From NCBI GenBank assembly GCA_938045805.1, contig CALIBL010000111.1, forward strand, positions 1 to 36,546: DNA of 36,546 bases. Reading direction: 5' to 3'. Position numbers and translations under genes: made by a program. The notes beneath the pieces are model-generated. The model was given only the letters and a program-made list of their open reading frames with translations, searched no databases and was not told the origin of the DNA. Shown here in pieces: positions 23,400 to 31,148 of this stretch; within the stretch, counting starts at the first letter, position 1; each line of letters starts with the position of its first letter. This DNA comes from an uncultured Rubripirellula sp. (GTDB lineage Bacteria; Planctomycetota; Planctomycetia; Pirellulales; Pirellulaceae).

Positions 23400-24461
23400 T
23401 TGTTGGCGATCCTCAACCAGCAGGCTGACTCTCCTGCATTCCCGATGCTGATCACTGGACTTGCGGGTGTGCCGGGGTACAACGCGTATCACTATTTTAG
23501 GTCCCTCTACGGAGACAATGTCGTTGGGATCCGGCAGCCCAATATGTGGCCGCTCAAGGGCGATGGTATTATCGCGTGTGATCTGGACGATGATCGTGAT
23601 GTCAAGAGCCTTTGGGAGAAGTATCAGTTCAAAACGGTCCTCAATACGATTGGTAGTTGCCGTTTGAAGTCGTGTGAGTTGGATCCAGAGATGGCGCATC
23701 GCGTGAATGTTTTAGGAACCGAGCGAATTGCAAGGCTCGCGGGTATACAGAACAGTCGGGTGTTACATCTTTCGATTGATTTGGTGTTTGGAGGTCGACG
23801 CGGTGGCAACTATACCGAGGAGGCCCGTCCTGACCCAGTGACCGTTTATGGCGCGAAAATGGTTGAGGCGGAGAGGGTGGTTCAGGAGTCGGTCGAGGAT
23901 TCTTGCATCCTTCGAATTTCATTGCCGATGGGGATTAGCTTCAACGGACATGCTGGTGCGATCGACTGGATTGCATCAAGATTCAGACAGGGTAAACCGG
24001 CGACACTTTATTTTGATGAAGTGCGAACACCGGCCTACACCGATTGCTTGAATCGTCTTTTCCATCGACTCCTGCCTAGTTCCATCAATGGGCTGTTTCA
24101 TGCCGGTGGGACGCGGGAACTGAGTCTGTACGAGATTGCGCAGATTGTTAACGTGGTGGGTGGTTACCCACCGGAGTTATTGCTTGGTTGCCCGAGGGCC
24201 GATGCTGGCCCAATGCCACCGCGTGCGGGCAATGTGACGATGAACTCAGAAAAGCTTACCGATGTGTTAGGTGGTTCGTGGGCTGATCCATGGCCCTATC
24301 ACACGAATGTGGTCCCAGATTCGCGGGACTGGCATCAAAAGTATCGGCTGGCTGATGCGGGGGAATCGCTTGTACATCAATGGCTCTACTGCAATCCGCA
24401 TCAGCCAGGACTCGTTCCGCCCAATCGAAACACGCTTTGGGGCGGGGATCGTTTTCACTAG
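23400..24461 (+). CDS. RmlD-like NAD(P)-dependent sugar-nucleotide reductase/epimerase
   Basis: This 353-residue protein is an extended short-chain dehydrogenase closest in style to dTDP-4-dehydrorhamnose reductase (RmlD). The nucleotide-binding loop is ITGLAGVPG (GxxGxxG, about residues 18-26), LSIDLVFGG carries the catalytic-region serine, and YGAKMVEAE supplies Tyr-x-x-x-Lys. The TTG start at 23400 has AGGAAA immediately upstream; the TTG at 23403 and an ATG at 23445 are alternatives. No other rhamnose or nucleotide-sugar gene lies nearby, so the substrate is open. It is followed by 130 bases of non-coding DNA containing a 7-bp inverted repeat at 24542-24564. Confidence 0.85.
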   Translation: MLAILNQQADSPAFPMLITGLAGVPGYNAYHYFRSLYGDNVVGIRQPNMWPLKGDGIIACDLDDDRDVKSLWEKYQFKTVLNTIGSCRLKSCELDPEMAHRVNVLGTERIARLAGIQNSRVLHLSIDLVFGGRRGGNYTEEARPDPVTVYGAKMVEAERVVQESVEDSCILRISLPMGISFNGHAGAIDWIASRFRQGKPATLYFDEVRTPAYTDCLNRLFHRLLPSSINGLFHAGGTRELSLYEIAQIVNVVGGYPPELLLGCPRADAGPMPPRAGNVTMNSEKLTDVLGGSWADPWPYHTNVVPDSRDWHQKYRLADAGESLVHQWLYCNPHQPGLVPPNRNTLWGGDRFH

Positions 24462-24592
24462 GTTTTGGGAATCATTAAGATCTGGCTATTTGTACTCCTT
24501 CGTTATTCAAACTCGTTAGTGGTAGGAGGACTGCAGCATGCGACGCAGGATGCTAGACTGCGTCACTCAAATGATGCGAGTGACCGGCTCGC

Positions 24593-26290
24593 ATGAAACT
24601 TGAAAGCTTGCTCCATCGAAAGTCTAGAGTCATGAATCCGTCTTTCCTCGTTCAAACACCCCTTCAATCCCGCGATAAGCTCAGTCGTTCACATTGGCAA
24701 CTGGTTGGTGCTCTGCTCATCACGACGCTGATTCAAGGATCGTCCTTTGCTCATGAAGGTGATGGGAGTCATGAGCACGAGGCAGAGTACACCGAGACGG
24801 CCAAGGGAGTTGTGTACAACGATCTGAATCAGAACGGAAAACGGGATCCAGATGAAAAAGGGATCGCGGGTATCCGTGTCAGCAATGGGCGAGAAATCGT
24901 TGTCACCTCTGCGGACGGGAAATACGAACTTCCAGTTGGTGGCGATACCATCCTTTTTGTTATCAAGCCACGCCAATGGGCCACCCCCGTCAACGAAGAT
25001 CAGATTCCGCAGTTCTTTTATATCCATAAACCTGAGGGCTCTCCCGCAAACTTTCGGTTTAAAGGTGTTGAGCCAACTGGTGAGTTGCCCGAGTCCGTTG
25101 ATTTTGGACTGCACGAGCAGAACGAGCCGGAGCGTTTCAAGGCGCTTTTGTTTGGTGACCCACAACCTCGGAACCTCGCTGAGGTGGATTATATCCAGCA
25201 CGATGTGATCGAGCAGATTGTGATGGAGGAAGGGCACGACGCATCGTTTGGAGTAACATTGGGTGACATTGTTTTTGATGACCTATCCGTTATGAAGCCA
25301 CTTAGCCAAGCGATCGCGCTGATTGGGATTCCTTGGTACAACGTGATCGGCAACCATGATCTGAATCTCGATGCACCTGACGATTCGTTAAGTGACGAAA
25401 CGTTTGAGCGGCATTACGGTCCAAGTTACTACTCGTTTGACTATGGGCCGGCACACTTTCTGGTTCTCGATGATGTGATGTGGCACGGTCCCGAGGACGG
25501 GAAAAAGGGGCACTATCACGGTGGGTTCGGCGAACGGCAAATTCAGTTCATCAAGAATGACTTAGAATTGATTCCAGAAGAGCAGTTGGTTGTATTGATG
25601 ATGCATATCCCGCTCGGCGGGGTGCAAGATCGCCAAGACTTATATCGATTGATTGAACAGCGACCCGCTACCGTCTCAATTTCCGCGCATACGCACTACA
25701 TGGAACATCGCTTTATCGGCGAGGAAGATGGTTGGAAGGGTCCCGAACCTCATCATCACATTGTGAATGTGACAGTTGGTGGGAGCTGGTGGAGAGGACA
25801 AAAAGATGAACGCGGGATTCCTCATGCGATGATGAGCGATGGTGGTCCCAATGGATACTCGATCATGGAGTTTGATGGGAACCGCTACTCTCTATCCTTT
25901 CGTGGCGCGGGTCGCCCTGCTCATTATCAAATGAGTATTCATTGTGAAGAGGCGATCAAGCAAACGGAGCTATCCGGCAAGGACTTCTCGGTGAATGTGT
26001 TCAACGGATCCTCGAAGACTTCGGTAGAGTTCCGAGTCGGCCAAAGCGGTGAATGGATTCCGATGGAGCGTCGGACTGGAGTCGATCCCTATTTCGCGGC
26101 TGTTAAGGCGAGGGAGGATGAGGTTGCTGAAAAGAACTGGATCGATCTCCCGGGACCCCATAAAACACCGCATCAGTGGACTGCGCCGCTTCCAACCGGA
26201 ATTCCCGTAGGAAGCCATATGATTGAAGTGCGGGCGCAGACGGGTGAAAAAGTGGTCAGCGGCAAGCGGATCTTTCGCGTGATAAAGTAG
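24593..26290 (+). CDS. Exported calcineurin-like metallophosphoesterase with SdrD-B-like N-terminal domain
   Basis: The 565-residue protein has a signal peptide (hydrophobic 36-50, cut near SSFA-HE), then a short His/Glu-rich segment (HEGDGSHEHEAEY). An SdrD B-like beta domain follows (about 70-130, GVVYNDLNQNGKRDPDEKG, with calcium-binding-type Asp/Asn residues), then a calcineurin-like phosphoesterase (about 180-400). Metal-site motifs are complete: Asp189 and Gln191 (GDPQ), Asp225 (GDIVFD), Asn254-His255 (GNHD), His338 (MHIPLG), His366 and His368 (HTHY). A C-terminal beta domain about 430-560 follows, as in the calcineurin-like phosphoesterase proteins of Bacteroidetes and planctomycetes. 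An ATG at 24632 would give a shorter, more usual signal peptide. Substrate is unknown. Confidence 0.88.
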   Translation: MKLESLLHRKSRVMNPSFLVQTPLQSRDKLSRSHWQLVGALLITTLIQGSSFAHEGDGSHEHEAEYTETAKGVVYNDLNQNGKRDPDEKGIAGIRVSNGREIVVTSADGKYELPVGGDTILFVIKPRQWATPVNEDQIPQFFYIHKPEGSPANFRFKGVEPTGELPESVDFGLHEQNEPERFKALLFGDPQPRNLAEVDYIQHDVIEQIVMEEGHDASFGVTLGDIVFDDLSVMKPLSQAIALIGIPWYNVIGNHDLNLDAPDDSLSDETFERHYGPSYYSFDYGPAHFLVLDDVMWHGPEDGKKGHYHGGFGERQIQFIKNDLELIPEEQLVVLMMHIPLGGVQDRQDLYRLIEQRPATVSISAHTHYMEHRFIGEEDGWKGPEPHHHIVNVTVGGSWWRGQKDERGIPHAMMSDGGPNGYSIMEFDGNRYSLSFRGAGRPAHYQMSIHCEEAIKQTELSGKDFSVNVFNGSSKTSVEFRVGQSGEWIPMERRTGVDPYFAAVKAREDEVAEKNWIDLPGPHKTPHQWTAPLPTGIPVGSHMIEVRAQTGEKVVSGKRIFRVIK

Positions 26291-26316
26291 GCGGACAAAC
26301 TAGGTCCTTTGCCGCC
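26290..26316. terminator. Possible bidirectional terminator between convergent genes
   Basis: GGCGG (26290-26294) pairs with CCGCC (26312-26316), and CAAA with TTTG inside it after one bulged A, leaving an 8-base loop. It fills the 37 bases between the convergent phosphoesterase and MFS genes. There is no T-run, so the call rests on position and structure. Confidence 0.35.
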
Positions 26317-26327
26317 CTCAACGCGTC

Positions 26328-27653
26328 TTAGCTCTCGGTGACCGCCGACTTCGGGAATCTGCGAAACACGAGGACCGCGATTCCAGTGGAGATTGCCAAC
26401 AAGAGGGACCCAACTAAGAAGGGCGCTCCAGGCAAATGGATCGGGCTGCGGTCGCTGATGAAGTAGCTGAAAAGCAATGTGTTAAAGAAAACCGGAGCAA
26501 TGATATTGGTGAGGCTCGTCAGAGATGTCAGCGCACCTTGGATCTTCCCCTGCTCGGTCTCGTTAACGGTGCTCGTTACCAAGCTCTGAATTGCGGGCCC
26601 CGCTAGACCTCCCACGGATGTGGAGATGATGATCACATAGACCATCCAACCTTGATATGCCAACCCGTAACCAAGGAATCCGAGGGTTCCAATCACACTT
26701 CCGAAAATGACAGTTTTTCGTTCACCAAAGCGTTTAACCACCGGGCGCACCAGTCCACCTTGGACCACAATTGCGCAAATCCCCACTAATCCGAGTGCCA
26801 TGCCGTTGGTGGTGGTGTCCCAGTCATAACGATAGGACGTGTAGAGAACCCAGACGTTCTCAAGACCGCGTTGCGCCAACGATTTGCACATGAAAACAAT
26901 GGCTAGTCCAGCAACCAACGGGTAAGCTCCTAAACGCATGATGCTGGAGAAAGGATTGGCTTGCTTGAAAGACAAGGGAGCACGTTTCTCTGGTGGTAGT
27001 GATTCGGGCAACACGAAATATCCGTAGAGCCAATTCACCAATGCAAGTCCCGCTGAAACAAAGAAGGGCAGTCGCGGACTCCAATCACCGAGGAGTCCAC
27101 CTATCGCTGGGCCAATCGTGAACCCTAGTCCGAACATCATACCCATGAAGCCAAAGTTGCGCGCCCTTGTTTCATCGGTGGAGACGTCGGCGATGTAAGC
27201 GTTGGCTGTTGTGAAATTTGCTCCCATCACACCAGCTAGGATGCGGCCCGCGAAGAGCCAGCCAATGCTCGTTGCAAAACCTTGGATGAGGAAATCGATT
27301 CCCAGCCCGAAGAGAGACACAAGGATGACTGGTCTTCTTCCAAATCGATCCGATAATACCCCCATGATCGGAGCAAAAATGAATTGCATGAACGCGTAAC
27401 TTGCGGCAATCACGCCAGCGTATCGACCCGCTATCGAGTACATCCTGTCTCGGGTGATTTCTTGGCCAACACCGCTCGCCGGATCGATCACTGTGATGGT
27501 TTCCGCGGTGGTCGCACTATGCCCCCACAGGAGTTCAATAATGAGCTCGGGTAGTACGGGAACGATCACGCCGATACCGAGAATGTCGATGAACAGTGTC
27601 ACCAAGATGAATGCAATCGCAGCTTGCCTTGGTTTTGGCTTTTGATCCGTCAT
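26328..27653 (-). CDS. Major facilitator superfamily transporter, TetA-like
   Basis: The 441-residue protein has twelve predicted membrane helices and belongs to the drug:H+ antiporter branch that includes TetA. Evidence: FIDILGIGVIVPVLPELI in helix 1, the loop 2-3 motif A GVLSDRFGRRPVILVSLFG, and the antiporter motif C-like run MMFGLGFTIGPAIGGLLGD in helix 5. It has an unusual roughly 35-residue periplasmic loop between helices 1 and 2 (HSATTAETITVIDPASG). TetA-like planctomycete transporters are common and tetracycline resistance should not be assumed. No regulator of the TetR type is adjacent. The 430 bases upstream (27654-28083), shared with the divergent moxR gene, show no gene or repeat I can support. 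Confidence 0.9.
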   Translation of the reverse strand: MTDQKPKPRQAAIAFILVTLFIDILGIGVIVPVLPELIIELLWGHSATTAETITVIDPASGVGQEITRDRMYSIAGRYAGVIAASYAFMQFIFAPIMGVLSDRFGRRPVILVSLFGLGIDFLIQGFATSIGWLFAGRILAGVMGANFTTANAYIADVSTDETRARNFGFMGMMFGLGFTIGPAIGGLLGDWSPRLPFFVSAGLALVNWLYGYFVLPESLPPEKRAPLSFKQANPFSSIMRLGAYPLVAGLAIVFMCKSLAQRGLENVWVLYTSYRYDWDTTTNGMALGLVGICAIVVQGGLVRPVVKRFGERKTVIFGSVIGTLGFLGYGLAYQGWMVYVIIISTSVGGLAGPAIQSLVTSTVNETEQGKIQGALTSLTSLTNIIAPVFFNTLLFSYFISDRSPIHLPGAPFLVGSLLLAISTGIAVLVFRRFPKSAVTES

Positions 27654-28083
27654 AGGGTAGCGATACGGTGGAGGGCTTTGGTGGGGCGTTGAGGAGACTG
27701 GTCTTAGTGGCGTTGTTGCGCTACCGTTAGGTTAAACATTTTCGCTGGTTTGGACTCGGCGAAGCGAGGGAAACTTGGTCGCTAACTGTATTCGTCGAGG
27801 GACGTGATGATTATGACGTTCGGAATGATCTTGAGGGGGATCTCTCGCCAAAGGTGGGACAAGGAATTCTGAGAGCAAAAGAATTGCCGCCCTTGGCTAG
27901 GATCGCTGCGATGTTCTCCCATCACCTGATGCGTTAATCCGTCGCGGACGTCGCCGGATTGTAGGGTAAGTCGCTAGGTCGTAGAAGGACTCCGAGGCGG
28001 GGCGGACTTCAATCCTTGCCTTGGTGAGTGCTGCCGGATAGTCTGTTGCGGTTCACCCACCACTTGATACGAAGCCAAAATCG

Positions 28084-29133
28084 ATGAACCATCCGACGGG
28101 TCAAAATTCTCCTGATCAAAGCAGTCAGTCCCTCAGCTCAGATGATGTGACTCGTATCGAACGTCTCCGCGAGTGTCATGAGCGTCTGAAACGAGAATTA
28201 GGGCGAGTGATTGTCGGGCAGCAGGATGTTATTGAGCAATTAACGACTGTTCTGTTTGCGAGGGGACACGGGCTTCTAATGGGGGTTCCTGGGTTGGCCA
28301 AGACGCTACTGGTCAGCAAGCTCTCCGAAACCCTATCGCTCGGCTTTAGTCGTGTGCAGTTCACTCCGGACCTGATGCCGATGGACATCACGGGAACCGA
28401 TATTCTGCAAGATACTCCAGACGGACGGCGCGAATTTAAGTTTGTTCATGGCCCCATCTTCTCAAATATCGTTCTCGCTGATGAGATCAACCGTGCGCCG
28501 CCCAAAACACAGGCCGCACTGCTTGAAGCGATGCAGGAGCGACGTGTTACCGTCTTGGGAACCTCCTACGAACTCGAGCAGCCATTCATGGTTCTTGCGA
28601 CGCAGAACCCGGTAGAGCAAGAGGGTACTTACCCACTTCCCGAGGCGCAATTGGATCGCTTCATGTTCCTGATTGAGCTAACCTATCCATCGGAGGAAGA
28701 GGAAATACAGATTGCCAGAAGTACCACGGGTGAGGATCTGGTGACTTTGGACGCTCTGATGTCCGGCGAAGAGATTATGGAGTATCAGCAACTCGTTCGA
28801 CGGATTCCAGTACCGGAACATATCTATCGTTATGCAGTCCGACTTGTGCGGAAGACTCGACCGCAAGATGAAGTATCACCAGAATGGATGAAATCACTTG
28901 TCTCTTGGGGAGCAGGGCCACGAGCGATCCAGTATCTCATCTTGGGCGGCAAGACGCGCGCAGCCCTCAGTGGTCAATACATGGTGCGACTCGAAGATGT
29001 TCAGGCCGTAGCGGAGTCTGTATTGTCGCATCGATTGATCACGACCTTTGCCGCTCAAAGTGAGGGAGTCGGTGCGCGGGATGTGGTGAAACGTTTGGTT
29101 GAAGAAACCGCGAAAGAGGGTGTGCTGCGCTGA
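28084..29133 (+). CDS. MoxR-family AAA+ ATPase
   Basis: This 349-residue MoxR ATPase has Walker A GVPGLAKT, the helix-2-insert class features, Walker B NIVLADEINRAPPKTQAALLEAMQERRVTV, sensor 1 ATQNPVEQEGTYPLPEAQLDRFMF and a lid domain with SWGAGPRAIQYLILGGK. MoxR proteins act as chaperone-like ATPases, usually with DUF58 and von Willebrand A-domain partners encoded next door. Those partners are missing here; the next same-strand genes encode exported EF-hand and SGNH proteins. The ATG start is preceded by a 20-residue Ser/Gln-rich leader. It may be monocistronic or may work with partners located elsewhere. Confidence 0.93.
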   Translation: MNHPTGQNSPDQSSQSLSSDDVTRIERLRECHERLKRELGRVIVGQQDVIEQLTTVLFARGHGLLMGVPGLAKTLLVSKLSETLSLGFSRVQFTPDLMPMDITGTDILQDTPDGRREFKFVHGPIFSNIVLADEINRAPPKTQAALLEAMQERRVTVLGTSYELEQPFMVLATQNPVEQEGTYPLPEAQLDRFMFLIELTYPSEEEEIQIARSTTGEDLVTLDALMSGEEIMEYQQLVRRIPVPEHIYRYAVRLVRKTRPQDEVSPEWMKSLVSWGAGPRAIQYLILGGKTRAALSGQYMVRLEDVQAVAESVLSHRLITTFAAQSEGVGARDVVKRLVEETAKEGVLR

Positions 29134-29206
29134 TTGGATGGTGGGTGATAAGAAGTTAGTTGATCGAGTGTAGGGATTTGGACTTACGGTAGATAAGGTG
29201 CAAGTT

Positions 29207-31120
29207 GTGAAGAGGTTGCAACGGAACATCATTCCACTGATGGCTGCTCTCAGCTGCCTGACCATTGTCCCGTGTGCAAAATCTCAGCAAGTCACCTCGA
29301 CTGGTAACGTGGTTGGTGTCGAGTCAAACATCGTTGGTTCGACAAACCAAGAATCCGATGACACGGCAACCGATCTTGGAGTCCCTGCGGTTACAAATTC
29401 CGATACTGGGTCCGAGGCAGAAGGCTCAGATCCTTTGCGGGTGATGTGGGAACGTGCGGTTGAAGCATTGGACGAGTCATACGACCAGTGGAATTTTAGA
29501 CCCGAGGAGACAGTCGATAGTACCACGTTCACTATCAACTACATTGCTTCGTTGGCAACCGATGGCAGAAGACGCTTGGATCGGGTGATGATCTTGCACG
29601 CTGACCCCGATCAAGACCGAGCGGTAACACGTACAGAGGCTCTTGATTTTTTGCAGTCACAGATTGGCCTTAAGTGGATCTCGGGAGAACCACTTCGTCA
29701 TGATGATGGCAGGGTGCTCGTCTTTGCGGACTTTCTGAGGGCTGACACCGATCAGGACGATGTGATCAGCGAGCAGGAGTTCGTTGTTGCAATGTGGGAC
29801 CGCGAAGGCGGCGATGCTGAGTTTGCACAGATGGATCAAAATGGAGATCGTAAAATTGATCTGAAGGAATACTCACATTCAGGCGGATCTAATTATAGGA
29901 ATGTCGTTGATGCGTTCCATCGTCTTGATGCAGACGGTGATGGACTTGCGACCCTGAAGGAACTCCGCGGTGCTGTTCCACTGTATCGAAGGCATTTGGT
30001 TGATACAAATTTTGCAGCGTTTGATGAGAACGATGATCAACGCTTGTCGATTGATGAATATCGCTTATCCATGTTGGCCAACTATAACTACCCTTGGGAG
30101 TATCTCCCTGAGGATGACAATCTTGATGGGCAGATCTCGTTCGAAGAGTTTCAATTTCATCCGCGTGATTTATTTCAGCTTCAAAAGCGTTATTATTTCC
30201 ATCGCCTTGATTTGGACCAAGATGGGCTTCTATCGGCGGATGAGTTTGCCTTCAAGATTCAGCCGATGCATTCGTTGGTAAGGTTGAAGTCAGGATTGGG
30301 GCAGGATACGCCCAAGCAGATTTTTTCTGACAAGAAATACACGCGATTGGGATCGCCCGCTATTCGCCGAGGGGACAGCGAGGTTCTGTTTCACGCGGTG
30401 CCTCGTGAGGGTGAGCACCAAGCGGTTTTGTTGCTCGTCAAGTCAGACGGTTCAGAAACGCGTGAGATTGGTCACGGCTTGATGCCGAGTTGGTCTCCAA
30501 ACGGCGATCGATTCGTCTGTTCTCGTTACGATGGAGGTGCTTCGGTTTGGATCGTTGGGCTCGATGGAAACGCCAGAACGCGAATTGATTCCGGTTGGGG
30601 CGGAGAGTGGTCACCGGATGGGAGTAGGATCGCCTATCGGAATGACAACGGTGTTCGACTTTTTGATGTCACTTCTGGAAAGTCTGAGATTTGGTTCGAT
30701 AAGCACGAGCACCCGTATCGGTACTTGTATCCGCATTTTGCTTGGTCGCCTGATGGTCAGCGACTCGCTCTGTTTGCGCAGCGGCAACAGACGATTGAAT
30801 TAGTCGTGCTCCAAATGCCGGTCAATAAGGGAGCAGAGGAAGGGGCCGGTGTCGGTAACTCGGAAGCAAGCACCGGCGTTCAGTACGACATTTTATTCGG
30901 GGCCTCGGAGGAGGTTTTAGGGGATCTACTCTGGACAGATGACGGTCGACTCCTTTTTTCGATGTTTTCACGCGACCTTGGGAGGCCGGTTCTTTATCAA
31001 GCGTCTGTTGATTCGAAGCAGAAGCCGAAGGTTGTGAACGAAGCCATCGGCATCAAGGGTGTTGTTGAGTTGGACGTTGCTCAAGATGATCAGTTCTGGA
31101 TCTTAAATCTGTCAAAATAG
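29207..31120 (+). CDS. Exported EF-hand repeat plus TolB/WD40-like propeller protein
   Basis: No named family fits the whole 637-residue protein, but its parts are clear. GTG at 29207 is chosen because AAGG lies eight bases upstream (a GTG three codons earlier is possible). A signal peptide runs to about residue 24. Seven EF-hand-type loops follow between roughly 133 and 346, for example DQNGDRKIDLKE, DADGDGLATLKE and DLDQDGLLSADE, spaced about 30 residues apart; several have complete acidic ligands. The C-terminal 260 residues carry PD40/TolB-type propeller repeats (PSWSPNGDRF, GEWSPDGSRIAY, FAWSPDGQRLAL, LLWTDDGRLLF). It is probably a periplasmic calcium-binding scaffold. It precedes the SGNH-TPR gene by 28 bases, suggesting co-transcription. 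Confidence 0.88.
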   Translation: MKRLQRNIIPLMAALSCLTIVPCAKSQQVTSTGNVVGVESNIVGSTNQESDDTATDLGVPAVTNSDTGSEAEGSDPLRVMWERAVEALDESYDQWNFRPEETVDSTTFTINYIASLATDGRRRLDRVMILHADPDQDRAVTRTEALDFLQSQIGLKWISGEPLRHDDGRVLVFADFLRADTDQDDVISEQEFVVAMWDREGGDAEFAQMDQNGDRKIDLKEYSHSGGSNYRNVVDAFHRLDADGDGLATLKELRGAVPLYRRHLVDTNFAAFDENDDQRLSIDEYRLSMLANYNYPWEYLPEDDNLDGQISFEEFQFHPRDLFQLQKRYYFHRLDLDQDGLLSADEFAFKIQPMHSLVRLKSGLGQDTPKQIFSDKKYTRLGSPAIRRGDSEVLFHAVPREGEHQAVLLLVKSDGSETREIGHGLMPSWSPNGDRFVCSRYDGGASVWIVGLDGNARTRIDSGWGGEWSPDGSRIAYRNDNGVRLFDVTSGKSEIWFDKHEHPYRYLYPHFAWSPDGQRLALFAQRQQTIELVVLQMPVNKGAEEGAGVGNSEASTGVQYDILFGASEEVLGDLLWTDDGRLLFSMFSRDLGRPVLYQASVDSKQKPKVVNEAIGIKGVVELDVAQDDQFWILNLSK

Positions 31121-31148
31121 CGGTGTAGGATCGCGCGGAGCAAACTAA

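Noticed and set aside
26328..27653. Tetracycline-resistance gene call for the MFS transporter
   Set aside because: TetA-like sequence style is common in chromosomal planctomycete transporters; no regulator or mobile context supports resistance.
27800..27870. 21-codon frame after GAGGG (starting near MIMTFGMIL)
   Set aside because: Too short and without conservation evidence; one good ribosome-like site in 430 bases is expected by chance.
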